DNA of 64,000 nucleotides from CALAEC01 sp050692915 (GTDB taxonomy: Bacteria > Actinomycetota > UBA4738 > CALAEC01), in contig JBOGVU010000002.1 of the NCBI GenBank assembly GCA_050692915.1, forward strand, positions 1 to 64,000, written 5' to 3'. This document shows positions 52,652 through 60,482 of the stretch, in pieces (position 1 is the stretch's first letter; every line of letters starts with the position of its first letter). The translations under genes and the position numbers were made by a program. The notes beneath the pieces are model-generated. The model did not search any database. It saw only the letters and a program-made list of their open reading frames with translations, and was not told the origin of the DNA.

Positions 52652-53257
52652 ATCGACCGGCTGCCACTGGGCACGGTGGCCGCCATCGAGTTCGCCGGGC
52701 CCATCGTGCTGGCCGCCATCGGTGTGCGCAGCCTCCGCAACCTCGCCGCCCTGGCGCTGGCGCTCCTCGGCGTGGCCGCTCTCGCTGAGGTCAGCTTCAT
52801 CGGATCCCCACTCGGGTTCGGCTTCGCCATCATCAACATGCTCCTGTTCACCGGGTACATCATCGTCGCCCATCGCGTATCGAGGCACCGCGACCTCGCA
52901 GGCATCAACGGCCTGGGGGCCGCCATGCTGATCGCCGCCGTGTTCGCCCCGCCTATCGGCATCATCGATGCGTGGCCCGCCTTCGGAGACCCGGTCGCCC
53001 TGGGAGCAGCCATGGGGGTCGGGACCACCTCGTCGGTCATCCCGTACGTGTTCGACCAGCTCGCCATGCGACGACTGGCCCGATCGACCTACGCCCTCAT
53101 GGTCGCGCTCTTACCGGCCACCGCGGCGGTGATCGGGATCCTCTTGCTGGCCCAGATCCCCACCCTTACGGGGCTGCTCGGGGTTGGGCTTGTGATCGTG
53201 GCGGTCGTCGTCCACCGCGAGCGCGATCCAACCCCCGCCCCGAGTGCGGCCGACTGA
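52652..53257 (+). pseudogene. RhtA-like EamA transporter, N-terminally truncated
   Basis: The homologous part begins RRIDRLPLGTVAAIEFAGPI and runs to the stop at 53257. It covers about seven helices including FAIINMLLFTGYIIVAHRV and ARSTYALMVALLPATAAVIG, typical of the DMT/RhtA threonine-homoserine exporter branch. About the first third (three helices) is missing. The open frame extends upstream to 52466 but is Arg/Pro-rich and unrelated. Probably inactive. Confidence 0.75.
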
Positions 53258-53267
53258 GACTGTGTGG

Positions 53268-53319
53268 TGAGATTCCGGGTGTGGGGCGCGAGATGAGATT
53301 CCGGGTGTGGGGCGCGAGA
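53268..53319 (+). repeat. Exact 26-bp tandem duplication
   Basis: TGAGATTCCGGGTGTGGGGC plus GCGAGA, twice (53268-53293 and 53294-53319), just upstream of the VOC gene and its RBS. Confidence 0.9.
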
Positions 53320-53330
53320 GAGGAGGGACG

Positions 53331-53720
53331 ATGGTTCTCGCTGGGGAGCTTCGCTTCTGTTTCATCATGGACGACTACGAAGCGGCCGCTCACCTGTACC
53401 GGGATGTCTTCGGACTCGAGGTGCTCATGGATCTTGATGAGCAGGGGGGAAGGGGTGTCATCCTGAAGGTCCCGGAGGCAACCCTGGAGCTGGTGGACGC
53501 GGACCACGGTGGGATGGTCGACGAGGTGGAGGTCGGACGCCGCCTCGGGGAGCGGGTTCGGATCGCCGTCCAGGTCGACGATCTCGAGACAGCCAGTCGG
53601 ACGGTGCTCGAAACCGGGGCCGCGGCCATGGCCGCCGCGGTCCAGACTCCCTGGGGGGATCACAACCAGCGGTTCAGGGCAAAGGATGGCACGCAGCTCA
53701 CGCTATTCCAGTCGCCCTAA
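53331..53720 (+). CDS. VOC-family (glyoxalase-like) protein
   Basis: 129 aa, start ATG 53331 with AGAGGAGGGA upstream. One VOC fold: LRFCFIMDDYEAAAHLYRDV, a metal-type Glu in ATLELVDADHG, AVQVDDLETASRTVLETGA and FRAKDGTQLTLFQ. It resembles bleomycin-resistance/glyoxalase-like proteins of unknown substrate. The last M7 gene before the right end. Confidence 0.88.
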   Translation: MVLAGELRFCFIMDDYEAAAHLYRDVFGLEVLMDLDEQGGRGVILKVPEATLELVDADHGGMVDEVEVGRRLGERVRIAVQVDDLETASRTVLETGAAAMAAAVQTPWGDHNQRFRAKDGTQLTLFQSP

Positions 53721-53735
53721 GAGCCTTCGGAGCCT

Positions 53736-53839
53736 TGCTTCCGAAAGGGTGTCTGGCTCATGTGATCGGACACGATCTTAGAGGACCCTTTCCTCCCCTG
53801 TGATCAGGGGACGTACTCAGCCGACCTGGAAACGCAGGA
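53736..53839 (+). repeat. Right end R8 of cassette M7
   Basis: Worn arms TGCTTCCGAA and GGGTGTCTGG in the standard register. CT follows, then steps CATGTGATCG, GACACGATCT and two diverged, then CAGCCGACCTGGAAACGCAGG leading to the core. Closest to R2 (both have GTGATCGGACACGATCT). Confidence 0.75.
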
Positions 53840-53882
53840 CTCATAACCCAGAGGTCGCTGGTTCAAATCCAGCCCGCGCAAC
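53840..53882 (+). repeat. att core copy 8 (distal island boundary)
   Basis: Perfect 43-bp copy. Beyond it lies conserved respiratory-chain DNA, so this is the outer edge of the array, perhaps the original 3' end of the tRNA gene. Confidence 0.93.
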
Positions 53883-53908
53883 GAGGAAAACAGCGGGTCA
53901 GAGGGCTA

Positions 53909-53964
53909 AACGGCGGCTCCTCCGGTTGAGGGGGCCGCCAACCTTTTGCCCAACTTTTGCCCAA
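53909..53964 (+). terminator. Left-type end L8: hairpin plus arm repeats outside the array
   Basis: Stem CGGCGGCTCCTCC...GGGGGCCGCC, then TTTTGCCCAA at 53944-53953 and 53955-53964, in the same 11-bp spacing and 62 bp from the core. A left-end structure beyond the last core implies an eighth insertion whose body has been lost. The following bases to 54228 hold no gene. Confidence 0.7.
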
Positions 53965-54228
53965 GTTGCCCCCAGATCGCATGCGCGTGGAGCTTCAGCT
54001 ACCCGGCTATCCACGATGGCGGGTGGCTTGCCTCGCATGACCCGGGCCGCCGACGCCATCGGTCCCGGGTCCCCACCCAGGTTCTGAGGTCCGGCAGACG
54101 CAGCGGCTCATCGAATTTGATGCCGACAGCTTCGAGATCCCGCCCGGGCGAGCGCACTCGCCCGTCCGCGGCCGATAAAGGACCGCCCTGGGTTTGACCC
54201 CCTTCCCGGGGCTTGATACACCCTTGCC

Positions 54229-54774
54229 GTGGCCTCCGATGCTGCCCCGGCCGCCCGTCGGCCCCATCCGTCGGTGTTCGGCATGGTGTTGTTCCTGGCC
54301 TCGGAGCTCATGTTCTTCGGTGGGCTGTTCGCCGCATACTTCACGCTCCGGACCGCGACGTCCCCCTGGCCGCCCCCAGGCGTGGAGCTCGACCTTCCAC
54401 TGACCGTGGCGGCTACCGCGCTGCTCGCCCTGTCGAGCCTCTCGATGTATGCAGGGATCGACCGCGTCCGCGGCGGCGACTTCGGTCGGGCCCGCGTGTG
54501 GCTGGGCGTGACGTTCGCGCTGGGCGCCGCGTTCCTGGCGATCAAGGCTTACGAGCTGGCCACGGCGGGGTTCGGAGTCGGCTCGCACGCGTACGGCTCG
54601 CTGTTCTTCACGATGCTGGGGGCGCACGGCCTCCACCTCCTGGTGGGGATGGCGCTCCTGATCGTGGTGGCGGCCAGGACGACCGAGCCCCGTACGGAGG
54701 CGGTGGGGGCGTACTGGCACTTTGTGGACGTCGTGTGGCTGGCGATCTTCGGCACCGTCTACCTGATCCGATGA
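54229..54774 (+). CDS. ctaE: Cytochrome c oxidase subunit III
   Basis: 181 aa, GTG start. Five transmembrane helices, the short actinobacterial form: FGMVLFLASELMFFGGLFAA, AFLAIKAYELATAG, LFFTMLGAHGLHLLVGMALL and AYWHFVDVVWLAIFGTVYLI. Part of the aa3-type terminal oxidase. It overlaps qcrC by 4 nt, as in actinobacterial ctaE-qcrCAB operons. Confidence 0.95.
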   Translation: MASDAAPAARRPHPSVFGMVLFLASELMFFGGLFAAYFTLRTATSPWPPPGVELDLPLTVAATALLALSSLSMYAGIDRVRGGDFGRARVWLGVTFALGAAFLAIKAYELATAGFGVGSHAYGSLFFTMLGAHGLHLLVGMALLIVVAARTTEPRTEAVGAYWHFVDVVWLAIFGTVYLIR

Positions 54775-55511
54775 GACGGTTGGCCGCTCTGGCAATGTTG
54801 GCGATGGCGCCCACCGCGGCGATCCAGCTGCTGGGTCAGGCCCCGCCCCCGGTCGCGGCGCAGGTGGACGACCAGGTCGTCCGGGGGCTGGAGCTCTACG
54901 TTGTCGGGTGCGCCACGTGCCATGGGGTCGAGGGACAGGGGACCGGACAGGGCCCGCCGCTCGTCGGGGTCGGTGCCGCGTCCGTTGACTTCATGCTGTC
55001 CACCGGCCGGATGCCCCTCTCGGCCCCGGCCGACCAGCCCGTCCGCCGCCCCTCCGAGTACTCGCCCGAGGAGGTCGAGGCCATCGTGGCCTACGTCGGC
55101 TCGCTCGGCCCCGGGGGACCCGCTATCCCCGCAGTGACCCCGGCCGAGGGTGACCTGGTGCGGGGACGGAGCCTCTACTCGGCGAACTGCCTCGCGTGCC
55201 ACGGGGCGGGAGGCCAGGGCGCCTCGGTCGGCGGCGGCGCAGTCGCTCCCGCGCTCGACCGGGCGACCCCGGTCGAGATCGCCGAGGCGGCCCGGATCGG
55301 CCCCGGTGTGATGCCCCCGTTCACGGAGGAGCAGCTCCCTGAGGCGGACCTGAGCTCCGTGGCCCGCTACCTCCTGTACCTGAGGACGGCCGGCGACCCG
55401 GGCGGGCTGGGCCTCGGTCACGTCGGGCCCGTGGTGGAGGGCCTGATCGGCTGGCTCCTGGGCCTGGGGATCCTGCTCCTGGTGGTCCGGCTGACGGGGA
55501 CGGCCCGATGA
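54771..55511 (+). CDS. qcrC: Dihaem cytochrome c subunit of the bcc complex
   Basis: 246 aa. Signal-like N-terminus, two cytochrome c domains with haem motifs CATCH (near residue 47) and CLACH (near 141), and a C-terminal membrane anchor (LIGWLLGLGILLLVVRL). A dihaem QcrC, which carries electrons straight to the aa3 oxidase, is characteristic of actinobacteria. Overlaps both neighbours by 4 nt. Confidence 0.96.
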   Translation: MRRLAALAMLAMAPTAAIQLLGQAPPPVAAQVDDQVVRGLELYVVGCATCHGVEGQGTGQGPPLVGVGAASVDFMLSTGRMPLSAPADQPVRRPSEYSPEEVEAIVAYVGSLGPGGPAIPAVTPAEGDLVRGRSLYSANCLACHGAGGQGASVGGGAVAPALDRATPVEIAEAARIGPGVMPPFTEEQLPEADLSSVARYLLYLRTAGDPGGLGLGHVGPVVEGLIGWLLGLGILLLVVRLTGTAR

Positions 55512-56344
55512 GGCGGCCCGAGGCGCCGGCCGCGGTGGCGCTGGCCCTGTCGGCGTCGGCCGGGCTGGGGCTGGCCGCCGTCTACGTGCTGGGCGGCCAG
55601 CCCCAGGTGGAGGGGGCGCTCCTGGGCGTGGCGCTGGGGGGCCTAGGGGCCGGCCTGATCCTGTGGGGGAAGCGCCTGCTCCCGCCGGAGCAGGTGGTCG
55701 ACGAGAGGATCCGCCCGTCGTCCCCGGAGGAGCGCCGGGCGGCGGGGGAGGCGTACGGCTACGGCGAGGCCGAGCTCGGGCGGCGCTGGTTCCTGTCCCG
55801 GCTCCTGCTCGCCGCGTTGGGCGCCCTCGGCCTGGCGGCTCTCTTCCCGATCCGTTCGCTGGGTCCCAGGCCGGGCCGGTCGCTGTTCGCCACCTCGTGG
55901 CGGCGCGGGGTGCGCCTCGTGAACGAGGGCGGGGTGCCCATGCGGATCGACGATCTGCAGCCAGGCTCGATCGTCACCGTGTACCCCGAGCGAGCGGTGG
56001 GGTCCGCCGACGCGCAGACCGTGTTGATCCGGGTCGATCCGGCGCGGCTGGAGCTTCCCCCGGACCGGCTGGCGGGCGCGCCGCAGGGGAACGTGGCCTA
56101 CTCGAAGGTGTGCACGCACGCGGGGTGCCCCGTGGGCCTGTACCAGGCCCAGACTCACCTGCTGGTGTGCCCGTGCCACCAGTCGACGTTCGACGTGCTT
56201 CGCGGGGCCGAGCCCGTGTTCGGCCCGGCGGCCCGGCCGCTGCCCCAGCTCCCGCTCGAGGTTGATGAGGACGGGTTCCTCCGGGCCGCCGGGGGCTTCC
56301 CCGAACCGGTGGGCCCCGGGTTCTGGGACCGGCCCGGCGGGTGA
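55508..56344 (+). CDS. qcrA: Rieske iron-sulfur subunit of the bcc complex
   Basis: 278 aa. Three N-terminal helices (residues 8-60 and 95-115), as in actinobacterial QcrA, then a Rieske domain with YSKVCTHAGCPVGLY and VCPCHQSTFDV. It takes electrons from quinol and passes them to QcrC. In the ctaE-qcrCAB operon; 4 nt before qcrB. Confidence 0.96.
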   Translation: MRRPEAPAAVALALSASAGLGLAAVYVLGGQPQVEGALLGVALGGLGAGLILWGKRLLPPEQVVDERIRPSSPEERRAAGEAYGYGEAELGRRWFLSRLLLAALGALGLAALFPIRSLGPRPGRSLFATSWRRGVRLVNEGGVPMRIDDLQPGSIVTVYPERAVGSADAQTVLIRVDPARLELPPDRLAGAPQGNVAYSKVCTHAGCPVGLYQAQTHLLVCPCHQSTFDVLRGAEPVFGPAARPLPQLPLEVDEDGFLRAAGGFPEPVGPGFWDRPGG

Positions 56345-56348
56345 GGAG

Positions 56349-57704
56349 ATGGCCCGCCGGCTCCTGGAGTGGCTGGACGACCGGCTGGGTGCCGCCTCGT
56401 TCGCCCGCCGGGCACTCCGCAAGGCGTTCCCCGATCACTGGTCGTTCATGCTCGGCGAGATCGCGCTGTACTGCTTTCTGATCCTCGTCGTCACCGGCAC
56501 GTTCCTGACGTTCTTCTTCGTGGCCTCTGGACGCGAGGTCGTGTACGAGGGGCCGTACGAGCCGCTCCACGGAACGCGGGTCTCGGCCGCGTACGAGTCG
56601 GTGCTGCGGCTGTCGTTCGAGGTCCGAGCCGGCCTGGTGATGCGCCAGCTCCACCACTGGGCCGCGGTGGTCATGCTCGCCGCCGTGGTCGTCCACGTCC
56701 TCCGGGTGTTCTTCACGGGGGCGTTCCGTCGGCCCCGGGAGATCAACTGGATCGTCGGCGTGTCCCTGCTGCTGCTGGCCATGGGGGCAGGGTTCACCGG
56801 GTACTCGCTCCCCGACGACCTGCTCTCCGGGACCGGGTTGCGGATCGCGTACTCGGTCCTACTGTCGATCCCGTTCGTGGGGACGTGGGCCGCCTTCCTG
56901 GTGTTCGGCGGGGAGTTCCCGACGATGGAGATGATCGGGCGCCTGCATGTCCTCCACATCATGATCATCCCGGCCCTGATCGCCGGCGCCCTGGCTGTGC
57001 ACCTCGGGCTGGTGTGGCACCAGAAGCACACGCAGTTCCCGGCCCCGGGTCGGACCGAGCGGAACGTGGTGGGCTCGCCTCTGTGGCCCTCGTACACGTT
57101 CAAGGGCGCCGGCCTGGCCTTCGTAGTGTTTGGCGTCTTGGCCGCCATGGGTGGCCTCCTCCAGATCAACCCGGTGTGGCTGTACGGCCCGTTCGACCCA
57201 TCGGTTGTGTCCTCGCCGGCACAGCCGGACTGGTACCTCGGGTGGCTGGAAGGCGCCCTTCGACTGCTCCCGGCATGGGACGTGGAGCTGTTCGGCCACC
57301 TGATCCCCGAGCTGTTCTGGGCCGGCGTGGTCCTGCCCGGCGTGTTCTTCAGCACGATGATCCTGTGGCCGTGGATCGAGCGGCGCATCACCGGTGACTC
57401 GGCCGAGCACCACCTCCTCGATCGGCCCAGCGACGCCCCCGTGCGGAGCGGGATCGGCGCCGGGGTGCTGACGTTCGCGGTGATCCTGACGCTGGCCGGC
57501 TCGAACGACGTCATTGGGCCTTTCCTGGGCATCCCGGTGGAGGACGTCACGAGGGCGCTCCGCGTCCTCGTCCTCGTGCTCCCGCCGGTGCTCGGGTACC
57601 TGACGTACCGGGCCTGTCGCTCGCTGGCCACATGGGGTGAGCCGCGTCGGTCGGTGTGGCTCCGGCGGACCCGGACCGGAGGGTTCGAGGAGGTGGAGCG
57701 GTGA
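56349..57704 (+). CDS. qcrB: Cytochrome b subunit of the bcc complex
   Basis: 451 aa. N-terminal cytochrome b domain with haem-ligand His pairs in QLHHWAAVVMLAAVVVHVLR and RLHVLHIMIIPALIAGALAVH, and quinol-site motifs GYSLPDD and a PDWY-type loop (AQPDWYLGWL). The C-terminal domain has four further helices. It is shorter at the C-terminus than mycobacterial QcrB. Start ATG 56349 follows GAGGAG. Confidence 0.96.
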   Translation: MARRLLEWLDDRLGAASFARRALRKAFPDHWSFMLGEIALYCFLILVVTGTFLTFFFVASGREVVYEGPYEPLHGTRVSAAYESVLRLSFEVRAGLVMRQLHHWAAVVMLAAVVVHVLRVFFTGAFRRPREINWIVGVSLLLLAMGAGFTGYSLPDDLLSGTGLRIAYSVLLSIPFVGTWAAFLVFGGEFPTMEMIGRLHVLHIMIIPALIAGALAVHLGLVWHQKHTQFPAPGRTERNVVGSPLWPSYTFKGAGLAFVVFGVLAAMGGLLQINPVWLYGPFDPSVVSSPAQPDWYLGWLEGALRLLPAWDVELFGHLIPELFWAGVVLPGVFFSTMILWPWIERRITGDSAEHHLLDRPSDAPVRSGIGAGVLTFAVILTLAGSNDVIGPFLGIPVEDVTRALRVLVLVLPPVLGYLTYRACRSLATWGEPRRSVWLRRTRTGGFEEVER

Positions 57705-58453
57705 CGGGTCCGACCCTGGCGGTAGCGGCCCTACTGTACCTCCTGGGGGTCCGCCGATACGACGGGGCCCACCCCGGACGACCCTTCCCCCGGCGCTGGG
57801 CGGTGGCGTTCCTGGCAGGGATGGCCGCGCTCGCGGCGGTCCTGCTCGGCCCGGTCGATCGCCTGGCCGGAACCCGGTTCGTGTGGCACATGGTTCAGCA
57901 CCTCGCGGTGACGATGGTGGCCGCCCCGCTACTCCTGCTGGGCCGCCCGATGAGCCTGGCCCGCCGGGTCGCCGGGCCGGGGGCCCGGCGGGCGATCCTC
58001 CCCGTGCTTCAGGGGGTCGGCCGGCTGGGGCATCCGGCCTTTGCATGGTCGGCGTTCGCGGCCGTCCTGTGGGCCTCGCATTTCACGTTCCTGTACCAGG
58101 GCGCGCTCGAGTCGGCCGCGCTCCATGCCCTCGAGCACGCCCTGTACCTCGGGGCGAGCCTGCTCTTCTGGCTCCCGGTGGTCGACGCCGAGCCGTCCCG
58201 GCACCGCCTGGGGCCCCCGGCACGGATCCTCTACCTGTTCCTGGCCGGGGCCGCCAGCGCGCTGCTGGCCTCGACGCTGGTCCAGTCGGGCCGGGTCCTG
58301 TATCCCGCCTACGCGGGACCCGGCGCGCTGGCGGACCAGCAGGCCGCCGGGGCTGTGATGTGGATCGCCGGTGGCCTCCTGTTCCTGATCGCAGCCCTCC
58401 TGGTGGCGTGGGGATGGGCCACGTCCGAGCGGCGGTCCCTCGCCGAGCCGTAG
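57701..58453 (+). CDS. ctaG: CtaG-type cytochrome c oxidase assembly protein
   Basis: 250 aa, GTG start overlapping the qcrB stop. Seven helices with conserved His (FVWHMVQHLAVTMVAAPLLL, FLYQGALESAALHALEHALY), matching the caa3_CtaG family (copper insertion into oxidase). It suits its place beside the oxidase genes. Confidence 0.9.
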   Translation: MTGPTLAVAALLYLLGVRRYDGAHPGRPFPRRWAVAFLAGMAALAAVLLGPVDRLAGTRFVWHMVQHLAVTMVAAPLLLLGRPMSLARRVAGPGARRAILPVLQGVGRLGHPAFAWSAFAAVLWASHFTFLYQGALESAALHALEHALYLGASLLFWLPVVDAEPSRHRLGPPARILYLFLAGAASALLASTLVQSGRVLYPAYAGPGALADQQAAGAVMWIAGGLLFLIAALLVAWGWATSERRSLAEP

Positions 58454-58485
58454 GCGGCCGCCTGATCCACCTGGACGTGGACGGC

Positions 58486-58860
58486 TCACTCCCGGGCCAG
58501 GCCCACCAGGGTCACCAGAAACACGGCGCCGGCGGGTAGCAGCAGCCACACTCCGTAAGCCAGCCCAGCAGCCACCAGGAGCGACCCGCCGCCCAGCGCG
58601 ATCGGCCAGACCGATGCCGGCACCACCGGGCCGAGGACCGAGGCATCCGGTGCGCTGGGATCGGCGTCGGGGCGGTCCTCGGGCGGTCGGCTGGGTCCGG
58701 ACGATACCGATGCGGCGTACGCGGCCATGAGCCCGGGGGCCAGGATCATCGAGACCAGGAGCGCCGTCCCGGTCGGCTCGTGGGCGACGAGCCAGTAGAG
58801 CCCCGAGATCACCAGTGCGAAGGCTGCCGACCCCAGGAACACCTTCGCGCCCGTCCTCAT
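58486..58860 (-). CDS. ctaF: Small oxidase subunit IV-like membrane protein
   Basis: 124 aa. Two hydrophobic hairpins (VFLGSAAFALVISGLYWLVA, SMILAPGLMAAYAASV, ALGGGSLLVAAGLAYGVWLL, AVFLVTLVGLA) separated by an acidic linker. Position next to ctaD and layout fit actinobacterial subunit IV (CtaF). Sequence identity is weak in this family, so context carries the call. Overlaps ctaD by 4 nt. Confidence 0.75.
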   Translation of the reverse strand: MRTGAKVFLGSAAFALVISGLYWLVAHEPTGTALLVSMILAPGLMAAYAASVSSGPSRPPEDRPDADPSAPDASVLGPVVPASVWPIALGGGSLLVAAGLAYGVWLLLPAGAVFLVTLVGLARE

Positions 58861-60482
58861 GGGCCATTCGCCTTGGGGTGCCGGAGGTCGAACGCGGGCC
58901 GCTCCGACCGGATCGCGGCCAGCCCCTCGAAGTTGTGCTCCGGCGGCGGCGAGGAGGTGGTCCACTCCAGCGAGTTCCCGCCCCAGGGATCGTCCCCGGC
59001 CTGCTCGCGGCGCTGGCGGGACCGCGCCACGTTGGCCAGGAACGCCACCACCGACAGAGCCAGGAGCCCAGCACCAGCCGTGGCCAGGACGTTCAGCCCG
59101 GTCCAGCCGTCCGTGGGCAGGTAGTCGGCCACCCGCCGGGGCATCCCCCGGAGCCCCAGGAGATGGAGCGGGAAGAACGTGAGGTTGAACCCCACGAACA
59201 TCGTCCAGAACGTCACCTTCCCCAGGCCCTCGCCGAGGCGCCAGCCGGTGAACTTCGGCCACCAGAAGTGGATCGCGGCGAAGATGGCGAATACGCTCCC
59301 CCCCATGATCGTGTAGTGGAAGTGGGCCACCACGAACTGCGTGTCCTGGACGTGGAAGTCGAGCGGCGGGCTGGCCACCATGACGCCGGTGATCCCCCCG
59401 AGGAGGAAGTTCAGCAGGAACCCGAGGGCGAACAGCATAGGGGTGGGGAACGTGAGATGGCCTCGCCACATCGTGCCGATCCAGTTGAAGAACTTGATCC
59501 CGGTGGGCACCGCGATCAGGAACGACATCGCGGCGAAGAACGGGTTCGACACCGCTCCGGTGGTGAACATGTGGTGGGCCCACACCCCCATCGACAGGCC
59601 GGCGATGGCCAGGGTGGCCAGGACCAGGCCGACGTAGCCGAACAGGGGCTTTCGGCTGAACACCGGCACGATCTCGCTGATCACTCCGAAGAACGGCAGG
59701 ATCATGATGTAGACCTCGGGGTGCCCGAGGAACCAGAACAGGTGCTGGTAGAGGACCGGGCTGCCGCCGGCGGCCGGGTCGAAGAACACGCCGCCGAGGC
59801 GCCGGTCCACGATCAGCATCGTGAACGCCGTGGCCAAGGGGGGGAACGACACCAGGATCAGGAGGGAGTTCACCAGGACGGTCCAGGTGAACAGGGGGAG
59901 CCGCCACATCGTCATCCCCGGCGCCCTGAACAGGAGCGTCGTCGTCAGGAAGTTGATCCCGCCCATGATGCTCGAGGCGCTGGTGAGCAGGAGTCCCACC
60001 AGCCACAGATCGAGGCCGGGGCCGGATGCGTACCGCGCCTCAGACAGCGGCGCGTACGCCGTCCACCCCGCATCCGCCGCCCCCGTACCCGTGCCGAAGC
60101 CCGCAAACACCAGGAGTCCGCCGGCCAGGAACAGCCAGTAGGACAGCGCGTTCAGCCTGGGGAACGCCATGTCGGGCGCCCCGATCTGGAGGGGGAGGAG
60201 GTAGTTGGCCAGCCCGATCCCGAACGGGGCCACGAACAGGAAGATCATGGCCGTCCCGTGGATGGTGAACAGCTCGTTGTAGGTGTCGACCCCCACGACC
60301 TGGAGCCCCGGCGCGGCCAGCTCGGCCCGCATCGCCAGGGAGAACAGGCCCGCGATCAGGAAGAACGCGAACGTGGTGACCATGTACAGGATCCCGATCC
60401 GCTTGTGGTCCGTGGTGGTGAGCCAGTCCACGCCGCCGGGGGATGGAGGCTGCCGCTCGGCCCGCTCGACGACGGTGGTCAT
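58857..60482 (-). CDS. ctaD: Cytochrome c oxidase subunit I
   Basis: 541 aa, twelve helices. Haem a and CuB ligands are visible: FTIHGTAMIFLF, FWFLGHPEVYIMILP (His-Tyr pair), GVWAHHMFTTG and VVAHFHYTIMGG. The proton path residue lies in the GHPEVY region. Start ATG 60482 overlaps the ctaC stop (ATGA). Confidence 0.97.
   Translation of the reverse strand: MTTVVERAERQPPSPGGVDWLTTTDHKRIGILYMVTTFAFFLIAGLFSLAMRAELAAPGLQVVGVDTYNELFTIHGTAMIFLFVAPFGIGLANYLLPLQIGAPDMAFPRLNALSYWLFLAGGLLVFAGFGTGTGAADAGWTAYAPLSEARYASGPGLDLWLVGLLLTSASSIMGGINFLTTTLLFRAPGMTMWRLPLFTWTVLVNSLLILVSFPPLATAFTMLIVDRRLGGVFFDPAAGGSPVLYQHLFWFLGHPEVYIMILPFFGVISEIVPVFSRKPLFGYVGLVLATLAIAGLSMGVWAHHMFTTGAVSNPFFAAMSFLIAVPTGIKFFNWIGTMWRGHLTFPTPMLFALGFLLNFLLGGITGVMVASPPLDFHVQDTQFVVAHFHYTIMGGSVFAIFAAIHFWWPKFTGWRLGEGLGKVTFWTMFVGFNLTFFPLHLLGLRGMPRRVADYLPTDGWTGLNVLATAGAGLLALSVVAFLANVARSRQRREQAGDDPWGGNSLEWTTSSPPPEHNFEGLAAIRSERPAFDLRHPKANGP

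Larger units (their letters stand above)
45535..53839. mobile_element. Cassette M7: two-component system and repair/signalling cargo, decayed
   Basis: 8.3 kb between cores 7 and 8. It holds four intact operon genes at the left and several truncated or frameshifted genes in the right half. Its left hairpin resembles that of M3, so its lost integrase may have been of the integrase 2 type. Confidence 0.72.

Noticed and set aside
10878..53882. The seven downstream tRNA-like copies as extra tRNA-Met genes
   Set aside because: All lack the D arm and the 5' acceptor and anticodon strands; similarity stops exactly at base 32. They cannot fold as tRNAs.
10776..53882. The repeated junctions as a CRISPR-like array
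   Set aside because: Spacing is 1.8-12.8 kb and the intervening DNA is coding; there are no cas genes.
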